Assembly: GCA_049700315.1 (NCBI GenBank) | Contig: JBNAVN010000014.1 | Coordinates: 1-49,085 of the forward strand | Direction: 5' to 3' | Length of the DNA stretch: 49,085 nt | Origin: JAOAFX01 sp049700315 | GTDB lineage: Bacteria > Hydrothermota > Tepidihabitantia > SM23-42 > JAOAFX01 | Shown here: positions 26,525 to 33,444 of the stretch, in pieces | Numbering within the stretch: the stretch's first letter is position 1 | How the letters are laid out: each line of letters starts with the position of its first letter | Notes under the pieces: model-generated | Seen by the model: only the letters and a program-made list of their open reading frames with translations | Database searches by the model: none | What the model was told of the DNA's origin: nothing | Made by a program: the position numbers and the translations under genes

Positions 26525-27036
26525 TTTTCCTCCTTAAAATTGCTAATTGTTTTGATGAAGACATAAAATACCAACAAACAGAGCAGAAATCCAAATGCAA
26601 ATTGAACTATGTTGAGTTTTAGAATAGATGGGGCAAGGAGCATAATCCCTTTACAAGTTAGTTCAATTTTGTCAGATACCTGCAGGATATAAGGAACAAC
26701 AAGGATTGCTTTCTGGAAAAGATGATTCAACAGGGGTGAAAATAATAGGATTATCAAACTTGTAAGATACACGCTGATAAATGCTGGTATGAGTTTGTAC
26801 CAGTAGTTTCTGTGTTTGGTACCAATTTTAACAAAGATCCGGGCATTGAAATCTGCCCTTGGAAAAAACTCAGTAAGATTCATTATCTCATCCTTTATTC
26901 GTTCCATTTCAAGGTGATAGGCATGGCAATCAGGACATTCTTTCAAGTGCTCAGACAGGAAAAGTTCTTCATCCTGAGTGATCTCCCGATCCAGTTTCTT
27001 CTGGATCAAATTCTCTATTTCTTTATGCCTCATCAT
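26500..27036 (-). CDS. Zinc-finger anti-sigma factor
   Basis: 178 residues from ATG 27036. An N-terminal zf-HC2 type module carries the metal ligands in LSEHLKECPDCHAYHLEM (His, CxxC), followed by one or two membrane helices (around 95-115 and 145-170). This is the pattern of membrane anti-sigma factors that hold an ECF sigma factor. It lies 84 nt after the sigma gene on the same strand. The start is uncertain: TTG 27060, ATG 27036 and ATG 27033 are all possible and none has a ribosome site. Confidence 0.8.
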   Translation of the reverse strand: MMRHKEIENLIQKKLDREITQDEELFLSEHLKECPDCHAYHLEMERIKDEIMNLTEFFPRADFNARIFVKIGTKHRNYWYKLIPAFISVYLTSLIILLFSPLLNHLFQKAILVVPYILQVSDKIELTCKGIMLLAPSILKLNIVQFAFGFLLCLLVFYVFIKTISNFKEEKWVTQEPY

Positions 27037-27120
27037 TAAGTAATACGCAAAATTTCCCAAAAAGTTTCACCAATAATCATAACCAGCAGGTAATGGCAGG
27101 TGTTCAGTGATTGCTGTTTT

Positions 27121-27648
27121 TTATTCATTTCTAGCAAGCATTGATCGGAGTTTTTTTCTTGCACGATGCAAACGGGTCTTTATCGTGGTCATAGGCAGAT
27201 TCAAAATTCTGCCTATTTCTTCGTAAGAGAGTTCTTCCTTGTGAAAGAGAATTACAATCTCACGGTCAACAGGAGCAAGCCTTTGGAGTGCGCATTCAAT
27301 CGCCTGCAGTGTTTTTTCTCTTTCGTATTTTTCCCCAACATTTTCAACAGTGGAATCTCTTTCATCAAGGTATTCATACTCTATCTTATTCTTTCTGAAA
27401 AAGTCAATTACGATATTGTGCGCAATTTTGTGTAGCCAGGCTGATAGAGATTTTGATCGGTCATAGGATTTTATTGTTTTGAAAAACTTAATAAATGTCT
27501 CAAATGTTAATTCTTCAGCATCATCATAATTCCTGACCAACCTAAAAATATAACTGAATATCCTGGATTTATACATATTCAAGATTTTCTCACCGGATTC
27601 TTCATCGCCATTTATTGCATTTTCAATTGTCTCCTTTTCTGCTGACAT
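27121..27648 (-). CDS. ECF-type RNA polymerase sigma factor
   Basis: 175 residues from ATG 27648. Region 2 is visible (MYKSRIFSYIFRLVRNYDD, AEELTFETFIKFF, LSAWLHKIAHNIVIDFFRK) and region 4 is a helix-turn-helix (VDREIVILFHKEELSYEEI, LPMTTIKTRLHRARKKL). An upstream in-frame TTG-type start would add 14 residues, but these cover the -10 box, so ATG 27648 is the first codon of a leaderless mRNA. It heads an operon with an anti-sigma factor and two bactofilin-like membrane proteins. Confidence 0.92.
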   Translation of the reverse strand: MSAEKETIENAINGDEESGEKILNMYKSRIFSYIFRLVRNYDDAEELTFETFIKFFKTIKSYDRSKSLSAWLHKIAHNIVIDFFRKNKIEYEYLDERDSTVENVGEKYEREKTLQAIECALQRLAPVDREIVILFHKEELSYEEIGRILNLPMTTIKTRLHRARKKLRSMLARNE

Positions 27649-27654
27649 CAGATA

Positions 27655-27682
27655 AATATACACAACAGGGATAAAAAGGCAA
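27655..27682 (-). promoter_or_regulatory. ECF sigma operon promoter, leaderless type
   Basis: Minus strand: TTGCCT (27682-27677), 16 bp, TATATT (27660-27655), 6 nt (TATCTG) to ATG 27648. Confidence 0.6.
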
Positions 27683-27812
27683 GATAACAAAAGAGAAAAG
27701 TGTATTAGTGTGTTATCACTCTAACATCTCTGGTCTCTAAAGTTAAGGTGTAAACTTTTTATGAAAATATTACCGGGCAGATTGTTCTATGATTGGATGG
27801 TCTTATCTCCAC

Positions 27813-27840
27813 TTGATAATTGTGTGCCTTTGTGTAAAAT
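27813..27840 (+). promoter_or_regulatory. Promoter of the SPFH gene
   Basis: TTGATA (27813-27818), 16 bp, TAAAAT (27835-27840). A transcript from about 27847 would have a leader of about 12 nt carrying AAGGAGGTC before ATG 27859. Confidence 0.65.
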
Positions 27841-27858
27841 TGTGAAAAGGAGGTCTAT

Positions 27859-28803
27859 ATGTTCATTCTTGGCTTATTGCTTATAGCCGGACTCTTTATC
27901 TTTCGTGCGATATATAAAGTCACACAGGAAGATAGGAGGGTGGATGAGAAACTGCGCATTAGAAGGTATGCCACCTGGGGCGCAGGTATTATCGGTGGTC
28001 TATTGGTGTTTTTTTCTCTATTAAGGATTGTGCCGCCGGGTTCGGTCGGTGTCCAGATACTATTTGGCAGGGTTTTGACAAAGGCAACTCTGTCTGAAGG
28101 TCTGAACATTGTAAATCCATTTGTTGATCTTCACATTATGAGCATCAGAACTCAGGCATATACCATGTCCGTTGCCTATGAAGAAGGACAGGTTAAGGGT
28201 GATGATGCAATCACTGCATTGACAAGTGATGGCCTTGAGGTCAAAATGGATCTGACAGTCTGGTACCATTTGAATCCTGAAGAGGCAGCAAATGTATTCC
28301 AGAAGATTGGTTCAGATTATATTGAAAAGATTGTCAGACCGGCAGCGCGCACGGCTATAAGAAACACAACTGCAAATTATCAGGCAATTGAAATATATGC
28401 AGAAAGGAGAAAAGACCTGGAGACAGAGATTGAGAAGCAACTTACCGGAGATTTTGAAAAAAGGGGTATTGTTCTGGAAAAGGTTCTTCTGAGAAATATC
28501 AGCCTTCCAGCCAAGGTGAAGAATGCAATTGAGGCTAAACTTGAGGCAGAACAGGATGCACAAAAAATGGAGTTTGTATTACTTAAGGAAAAGAAAGAAG
28601 CTGAGAGAAAGAAAATTGAAGCAAGCGGGATTTCTGAGGCACAACAGATCATTGCCCAATCACTTGTTGGCGATAGGGGCAGGGCATATCTGTCCTGGAA
28701 ATATCTTGAAAATCTCCAGCACCTATACACATCGCCAAACAATACAGTGGTAATTGCTCCTTATGATAGGAACTTCATTCCCTTGTTGCAAGTAGGAAAG
28801 TGA
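27859..28803 (+). CDS. SPFH/Band 7 (prohibitin-like) membrane protein
   Basis: 314 residues, ATG 27859 with AAGGAGGTC. Two N-terminal membrane helices (1-20 and about 38-58) precede an SPFH domain (IVPPGSVGVQILFGRVL, EGLNIVNPFVDLHIMSIRTQ, LTSDGLEVKMDLTVWYHLN). A long coiled coil (about 225-275) is rich in Glu, Lys and Ala. Such proteins form ring cages in the membrane and modulate proteases or lipid domains; prohibitin and HflC/HflK are relatives. NfeD-type proteases often pair with SPFH proteins, and one is encoded at 18377, but not in the same operon. Confidence 0.88.
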   Translation: MFILGLLLIAGLFIFRAIYKVTQEDRRVDEKLRIRRYATWGAGIIGGLLVFFSLLRIVPPGSVGVQILFGRVLTKATLSEGLNIVNPFVDLHIMSIRTQAYTMSVAYEEGQVKGDDAITALTSDGLEVKMDLTVWYHLNPEEAANVFQKIGSDYIEKIVRPAARTAIRNTTANYQAIEIYAERRKDLETEIEKQLTGDFEKRGIVLEKVLLRNISLPAKVKNAIEAKLEAEQDAQKMEFVLLKEKKEAERKKIEASGISEAQQIIAQSLVGDRGRAYLSWKYLENLQHLYTSPNNTVVIAPYDRNFIPLLQVGK

Positions 28804-28817
28804 TTATCACTCAACCC

Positions 28818-28845
28818 TTGACACTTATGAGAATCAGGGTATAAT
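28818..28845 (+). promoter_or_regulatory. tmRNA promoter
   Basis: TTGACA (28818-28823), 16 bp, TATAAT (28840-28845); both boxes perfect. The expected start near 28852 leaves a 5' leader of about 26 nt to be removed before the mature end at 28878. Confidence 0.85.
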
Positions 28846-28877
28846 ATATTTGATAGATTGTGTTGTCAAAAAAATAT

Positions 28878-29229
28878 GGGGGCGAACGGTTTTGACAGAG
28901 TGAATGGGGTGAAATAGGGCATACCGAGGGTCCTGGCCACCTCGTTAATCCGACCATGAGAAAAAAACATCCTGCAAACACAGGATACGCACTGGCTGCA
29001 TAAATAAATGCAGTCCGTCTACCCGGGCCCTGCCCGACCCGGGAACAGGCGTCATAATGGGCAAAACCCTATCATTCCTTAGCCTTTGGGTTTGACTGGG
29101 TTATTCTGAAAGGCTTGCCCTTATCAACCTGTCCTTTGGTTAAGATCAGGGGAGATTCATAAAAGGAATAAGTATGTAGTCCTGTTCACTGAAGCATTCT
29201 GGACGCGGGTTCGATTCCCGCCGCCTCCA
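28878..29229 (+). ncRNA. ssrA: Transfer-messenger RNA (one-piece), tag ANTGYALAA
   Basis: Rescues stalled ribosomes and tags the nascent chain for degradation. The 5' end GGGGGCGAACGGTTTTGACA pairs with the 3' end: GGGGGCG (28878-28884) against CGCCTCC (29222-29228). The T arm is GCGGGTTCGATTCCCGC. The discriminator is A29229; CCA is not encoded (ATCA follows). The tag frame runs from the resume codon GCA 28974 to the TAA at 29001, giving A-NTGYALAA, with the usual ALAA protease signal. Pseudoknot-like GC-rich segments fill the 3' part. It lies 74 nt after the SPFH stop with its own promoter. Confidence 0.96.
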
Positions 29230-29315
29230 TCAATTTTAATCAAAATTTCAAGCGTCAACCCAAATTTGTTTGAATGCAAAATTGAATATATCTTAATTTT
29301 TGTTCATTTTACCCC

Positions 29316-29343
29316 TTGATAGATTAAAAAATTTGATTATAAT
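29316..29343 (+). promoter_or_regulatory. Promoter of the DUF2089 cluster, leaderless type
   Basis: TTGATA (29316-29321), 16 bp, TATAAT (29338-29343), 8 nt to ATG 29352. An in-frame ATG at 29346 lies only 2 nt after the -10 box and would not be transcribed. Confidence 0.75.
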
Positions 29344-29351
29344 ATATGCGT

Positions 29352-29720
29352 ATGATTAAAAAAGTCAAGAATTGCCCCGTTTGCGGGGAAGAAATGATTG
29401 TCAGTGAATTGAGATGTAAAAGATGCGATTTAAGGGTGAAAAAAGACTTTTCACCTTGCGTATTCTGCCAGTTGCCTGAAGAAGATTATGAGTTCTTAAT
29501 GATATTCCTGCGAACTGAAGGCAAGATAACAGATATTGAAAAAATATTGGGAGTATCATATCCTACAATCAAAGGCAAAATAGAGCACCTGTTAGACAAT
29601 CTGAATCTAAAACCTTACGAAGAGCCAATTGACCCACTTGATGCCATTGCTGAAGGGAAGTTGTCTGTTGATGAAGCAATTGCAATATTGAAGAGCAGAA
29701 AAAAAGGGGGCTCCAAATAA
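29352..29720 (+). CDS. DUF2089 zinc-ribbon/HTH regulator-like protein
   Basis: 122 residues from ATG 29352. An N-terminal zinc ribbon (CPVCGEEMIVSELRCKRC) and a second pair (CVFCQLP) are followed by a helix-turn-helix-like segment (GKITDIEKILGVSYPTIKGKIEHL), the layout of the DUF2089 family. The end has a SHOCT-like helix pair (DAIAEGKLSVDEAIAIL). It begins a cluster with SHOCT/DUF4097 and small membrane proteins, an arrangement recalling LiaFSR/YvlB envelope-stress modules, and may be their regulator. The stop overlaps the next start by one base. Confidence 0.85.
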   Translation: MIKKVKNCPVCGEEMIVSELRCKRCDLRVKKDFSPCVFCQLPEEDYEFLMIFLRTEGKITDIEKILGVSYPTIKGKIEHLLDNLNLKPYEEPIDPLDAIAEGKLSVDEAIAILKSRKKGGSK

Positions 29721-29890
29721 TGAAGTTATTTATCATACCTGTTTTTGATGCCGTATTCCTAATAGTGATTGGGGCTCTGATATGGGCATCAAATTTAGGT
29801 ATCATTCATATAGTCTGGCGCCGTGATTGGCCATTGATCATTGTCCTGGTTGGTTTGTATCAATTGGTTAAATATTTTGTGAAAAGATAA
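29720..29890 (+). CDS. Small LiaI/LiaF-like two-helix membrane protein
   Basis: 56 residues, ATG 29720 overlapping the previous stop (TAATG), with AAAGGGGG about 10 nt upstream. Two hydrophobic stretches flank a short basic loop: DAVFLIVIGALIWASNLG and DWPLIIVLVGLYQLV. The GxxIWASNxGII.....RDWPxI.VLxG pattern repeats in the small protein at 31126, so the two are paralogues. It resembles the membrane part of LiaI/LiaF (DUF5668-like) proteins. Confidence 0.75.
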   Translation: MKLFIIPVFDAVFLIVIGALIWASNLGIIHIVWRRDWPLIIVLVGLYQLVKYFVKR

Positions 29891-29926
29891 TTAGCACCAA
29901 GAAATTTTCAGACCATAGGAGGTTTT

Positions 29927-30322
29927 ATGTCTGAAGAGAGAAGAAAAATCTTGAATATGGTTGCCGAAGGTAAGATAACACCGGAAGAGGCAGAGCGTCT
30001 CTTAGGTGTTTTGAAGGACGATACAGGGAGATCGCATTTTTTGAAAGTGCGTGTTTATGATAAAAATAGAGAAAAACCCAAGGTAAAGGTTGATATGCCC
30101 ATTAATGCCCTGAAATTATTCTTGAAACTTGGAACGACATTTCAGGGACTTGCACCTGAAGGAATTAAAATGAACATAAAAGGGAAGGAATTGTCGCTGG
30201 ATGAGTTTACACCAGAGATGATTGACAAGATTCTCAGTGATATCGGTGACAGCGGCAGATTTAATCTTGTTGAGGTGGATGATACTGAAAAGGATGAACG
30301 AGTGGAGGTGTATATTGAATGA
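29927..30322 (+). CDS. SHOCT-like domain protein
   Basis: 131 residues; ATG 29927 with AGGAGGT. The N-terminal 30 residues (RRKILNMVAEGKITPEEAERLL) are a SHOCT-like helix pair as at the start of YvlB/LiaX proteins. The rest (FLKVRVYDKNREKPKVKVDMP, LDEFTPEMIDKILSDIGDSG) is a small alpha/beta domain seen in such proteins, of unknown role. It is predicted cytoplasmic, with no signal peptide. Its end overlaps the following start by 8 nt. Confidence 0.78.
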   Translation: MSEERRKILNMVAEGKITPEEAERLLGVLKDDTGRSHFLKVRVYDKNREKPKVKVDMPINALKLFLKLGTTFQGLAPEGIKMNIKGKELSLDEFTPEMIDKILSDIGDSGRFNLVEVDDTEKDERVEVYIE

Positions 30323-31109
30323 AAAGATGAAAATCCTAAGACTCCTTGAAGAAGGTAAGATCAATGCTGAAGAGGCAGCGCGACTTCTTGAAGCAATCAA
30401 TGAATCAGAAACAAAGAAAAAACGTGGTTTTTTCATGCATGGTATGGAGTCTTTTTCTGATATGATGTCGGATATGATGGGCTCCATAATGAATGCTTCA
30501 TTCAAAGATCATACCGCAACCGAGAAAGTTGAAGTTTCAGGCAAGAAAAAACTTCAATTCAAGGGCATAAGTGGAGATTTAGAGCTAAATGGAATAGATA
30601 CGGCTGAATTTGTGATAAGAAAGGACGGGATTGCCAAAATATTGGAAGAAGGTGATGCATTGCTGGTCAAGACCATCAGCGGTGATGTAACAATAGATGT
30701 CCCAAAGAAAATTGATATTGAGGTTAAAGGAATATCAGGAAATCTGACATTGAACAATATTGATGGAAAGATTGAAATAAAGTCAGTATCCGGAGATATT
30801 GATGGTAAAGGATTGAGCGGGATTTTTGAAGGTGAGTTTGTCTTTGGAGATGTTGAACTTGAATATGAAAGAGTGGATGGCATTGATATAAGAGCGCGCT
30901 CCGGTGATGTGATTTTGAGAATTGATGATAGTGTTGAAGCAGAAATTGAATTGACAAGTGTACGCGGTAGTGTGAGATGTGATTTGGCTTTGAAAAATGC
31001 AACCGAGAAACCCAACTACCTAAGGGGTATCCTTAATGCACCAGAATCAAAGATTGAAATAAAGAATAATCATGGCAATGTAATTTTAGAAAGGAAACAA
31101 AAGAAATAG
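30315..31109 (+). CDS. SHOCT plus DUF4097 beta-solenoid protein (YvlB-like)
   Basis: 264 residues from TTG 30315, chosen because GGAGG lies 6 nt upstream; the next ATG (30327) is too far from it. A SHOCT-like helix pair (LRLLEEGKINAEEAARLLEA) and a linker with Met/Asp-rich residues lead into a DUF4097 beta-solenoid (about 75-260) with repeats such as GISGDLELNGID, TISGDVTIDVPK, GISGNLTLNNID, SVSGDIDGKGLSG and NNHGNVILER. No signal peptide is present. YvlB/LiaX homologues are induced by envelope stress in Firmicutes; the same role here is inferred from the cluster. Confidence 0.82.
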   Translation: MNEKMKILRLLEEGKINAEEAARLLEAINESETKKKRGFFMHGMESFSDMMSDMMGSIMNASFKDHTATEKVEVSGKKKLQFKGISGDLELNGIDTAEFVIRKDGIAKILEEGDALLVKTISGDVTIDVPKKIDIEVKGISGNLTLNNIDGKIEIKSVSGDIDGKGLSGIFEGEFVFGDVELEYERVDGIDIRARSGDVILRIDDSVEAEIELTSVRGSVRCDLALKNATEKPNYLRGILNAPESKIEIKNNHGNVILERKQKK

Positions 31110-31125
31110 ACAGATTGGAGGCAAA

Positions 31126-31290
31126 ATGGGATGTAGTTTATACTGGGCGATATTTTTGATACTGATTGGCCTGTGGATATGGGCATCAAATTATGGCATT
31201 ATTATCTTTTCTTTTTACCGCGACTGGCCAATAATATTTGTCTTGATCGGTATTTTTATTCTCTTGAGGATGTGGAGACGTCGTCGGTGA
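31126..31290 (+). CDS. Small LiaI/LiaF-like two-helix membrane protein, second copy
   Basis: 54 residues; ATG 31126 with GGAGG upstream. Two helices (SLYWAIFLILIGLWIWASNYG and DWPIIFVLIGIFILLRMW) and an arginine-rich end. The IWASNxGII...(Y/R)RDWP.I(F/I)VL(I/V)G pattern is shared with the 29720 protein. It closes the five-gene cluster. It was missed by length-limited gene finding. Confidence 0.75.
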   Translation: MGCSLYWAIFLILIGLWIWASNYGIIIFSFYRDWPIIFVLIGIFILLRMWRRRR

Positions 31291-31373
31291 ATTGATAGCA
31301 GAAAATAGAGTATAACATTAGATAGATTATGTAGCAATGTGAATGATGGGCTACTAAAAAAATTGATGAGTTT

Positions 31374-31505
31374 CTATTTCACGATCAACTTAAATAGAAT
31401 AAAGATTATGACGATCATCAATATCAAACCAAAACCCACAAATCGCATTGGCTGGTAATGCTTTCGTGGTGGTATGATACGATGTTTTTTTCTGAAATCA
31501 ATCAA
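31374..31505 (-). CDS. Small single-helix membrane protein after dacB
   Basis: 43 residues. TTG 31505 overlaps the dacB stop (TTGA) and has GAGGTG 8 nt upstream. A basic N-terminus (DFRKKHRIIPPRKHYQ) is followed by one membrane helix (FVGFGLILMIVIIFILFKLIV), ending in Lys. This is a cytoplasm-in, single-pass topology. The family is not recognised. The overlapping start, ribosome site and clean membrane profile support it as a real gene. Confidence 0.65.
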   Translation of the reverse strand: MIDFRKKHRIIPPRKHYQPMRFVGFGLILMIVIIFILFKLIVK

Positions 31506-32914
31506 TGTTGTATCACCTCGGCAGGTTTTTCAATTTTGACATTTTTGCTATTATCCTTTCGCATTTCTTCAAAGAATGCACGGATAATTTTCTCCTGAAT
31601 ATTTATGATCTTTTTTGAATTGCAGGTAAAATTATTGAAGAGCATTGAGAATGCATAGTGTGTTCCATTTATTTTTACATAACCACTCAGACAAGAACTT
31701 GCCTGTATCGCACCGGTCTTGGCACGCAGGGTATCAGAAAAACCATTGAAACGGGATTTTAGAGTGCCTTTTCCTAGTTCAGGCAGTGAACTGTAAAAGT
31801 CCTGGAACAGCCTACTCTGATACATAAACTTCAGGATTGATATCAATGCCGAAGGTGATATGAGATTGTGTTTAGAAAGACCGGATCCATCCCATATAGA
31901 AATGTTACCTGTATCAACCCCGCATATATCAAGGAATTCCTTGAGCGCATTGAGGCCAGCATTGAAACTACCTTCTTTGTATTTCTGAGCACCCAGGGTT
32001 TTTAATAGTATTTCTGCATAGAGATTTTCACTTTCTGTATTCGTTTCTTTTATGATTTCGCTCAGCGGTCCAGAAAGGATTGAATCAATTGCGATGAGTT
32101 TGTAGTCATTTATGAACATCTCAAAAGTTCTGATTTTTGTTACAGGATTTGTAATTTTTATACCCCGGGCAATCAATCTTTCTTTCAGGTATTCACCAGC
32201 AAACAAACCAGGGTCTTTCACCGCAACATCAATATCCCTGGCACTCTTTGTGCTAATCAAACCATCAACGAATATCACATTTGCTTCTGGCTTTCTAAAA
32301 ATTATGATACTATCGTTTGTTGATGAGGTTTTCATACGATTGACCAATTGCACATAATTGGTTTGCGGATAGATTGATACATTGGCATATTCGTCAACAT
32401 TTGTTGGTCGAATTCGTACTGATACGACATTTTTGTTTAGTGAGAGCGCACTTATCTCCGGAGCATATTTTGCATCCAGATAATGCCAGGACCAGCCAAC
32501 GGGAAGACGTTCATTGGCAAAATAATCATCCACGATACATATACTACCGGTGATCTCTTTAATACCATAATTTTCAATCTTGCTTATAAATCTTTCCATA
32601 TTATCTAAACTGAATGTGGGATCTCCTTCTCCCTGTAGAACTATATCCCCGTACAATTTTTTTTCTTTTATTGCCCCGCGTAGAAAAAGTCGAGTTTTGA
32701 ACCGAAAGTTTGCTCCTAAAAAATATAGAGATGCCGAAGTTGTAATAATCTTCATATTTGAGGCAGGAACAAATAATTTATTGGCATTGAGTTCAAAGAT
32801 AGTATCCTGGCTATCCAGATTTACCATATAGATGCCATAAAAGGAATTATTTAATTCTGGTGCATTCAATATCGTATCCAGGGACAGGGAAGCCAGAAGG
32901 AAAAACGCGATCAT
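31502..32914 (-). CDS. dacB: D-alanyl-D-alanine carboxypeptidase/endopeptidase (PBP4, S13)
   Basis: Periplasmic peptidoglycan hydrolase of 470 residues. A short signal (MIAFFLLASLSL) precedes the active-site Ser52-x-x-Lys55 (ASNMK), the SGLSKHN motif in the middle and the Lys399-Thr-Gly motif (RAKTGAIQ). ATG 32914 overlaps the DUF177 stop (ATGA). The protein trims or cleaves cross-links of the wall. It is the penultimate gene of the hslU operon. Confidence 0.92.
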   Translation of the reverse strand: MIAFFLLASLSLDTILNAPELNNSFYGIYMVNLDSQDTIFELNANKLFVPASNMKIITTSASLYFLGANFRFKTRLFLRGAIKEKKLYGDIVLQGEGDPTFSLDNMERFISKIENYGIKEITGSICIVDDYFANERLPVGWSWHYLDAKYAPEISALSLNKNVVSVRIRPTNVDEYANVSIYPQTNYVQLVNRMKTSSTNDSIIIFRKPEANVIFVDGLISTKSARDIDVAVKDPGLFAGEYLKERLIARGIKITNPVTKIRTFEMFINDYKLIAIDSILSGPLSEIIKETNTESENLYAEILLKTLGAQKYKEGSFNAGLNALKEFLDICGVDTGNISIWDGSGLSKHNLISPSALISILKFMYQSRLFQDFYSSLPELGKGTLKSRFNGFSDTLRAKTGAIQASSCLSGYVKINGTHYAFSMLFNNFTCNSKKIINIQEKIIRAFFEEMRKDNSKNVKIEKPAEVIQH

Positions 32915-33444
32915 TTTTTCGACTTTATGCCAGGAGTAAACAACCCGGTCTTTTGTATTTTACAGTTACATTTCTCACGATTCAGATTCTTGCCGCAAAC
33001 AGGGCATAGTCCTTTGCAATCTTTTTTGCATAGTGGTGCGGGTGGCATAGCAAGGATTATTGCCTCTCTTATGCCTACACTGATATCAATATTCGGTCCA
33101 CTGTAATACACCCTATCTATATCACCGGATTTTAGTTCAACTTTTTCTAATGATAATAGTGGGTCCTTGCCGGCAATATAATCAAGATGTAATGTTTCAT
33201 CAAATTCCTTTCTGAATAGATTGAGGCACCGAGCGCATACAAGATCCGCTGCAAAGTGGACATTGAAGTCAGCACTTATGCCCATGGCTTTCTTGCTGAG
33301 TTTTATTCTTGCCTTTGTTATCGTCAAGTTTCTATAGTATTTGTTCTCATCTAAATTTAATTCTGTAACACTCAGGTCTCTGAATTCAAATATTGCCTGG
33401 TCAATTATTTCAATTAATGGAATCTGTAGTCTTGGTTGGTCTAT
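32911..33444 (-). CDS. DUF177/YceD-like protein, apparent AUA start
   Basis: The DUF177 family (YceD) usually precedes rpmF and has a role in 23S rRNA or ribosome assembly. The only standard start codon (TTG 33327) would lose the first third of the domain. The frame remains open upstream to 33444, giving 177 residues, the normal length, with a sensible N-terminus (LQIPLIEIIDQAIFEFRDL). GGAG lies 8 nt before ATA 33444, whose bases overlap the upstream TAG (ATAG). I therefore propose AUA initiation with coupling, or a sequencing change from ATG. CxxC (ARCLNLF region) and a C-terminal cysteine cluster (CKKDCKGLCPVCG) suggest metal binding. rpmF is not adjacent. Confidence 0.7.
   Translation of the reverse strand: MDQPRLQIPLIEIIDQAIFEFRDLSVTELNLDENKYYRNLTITKARIKLSKKAMGISADFNVHFAADLVCARCLNLFRKEFDETLHLDYIAGKDPLLSLEKVELKSGDIDRVYYSGPNIDISVGIREAIILAMPPAPLCKKDCKGLCPVCGKNLNREKCNCKIQKTGLFTPGIKSKK

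Noticed and set aside
29213..29230. A separate tRNA gene ending at 29229
   Set aside because: The T-arm and acceptor belong to the tmRNA; no anticodon arm lies upstream, and the 5' half is at 28878.
30222..30314. Longer N-terminus for the DUF4097 protein
   Set aside because: The extension lies inside the SHOCT gene in another frame; GGAGG at 30304-30308 supports TTG 30315.
31291..31373. Terminator between the convergent small-protein genes
   Set aside because: No stable stem with a T-tract is visible in the interval.
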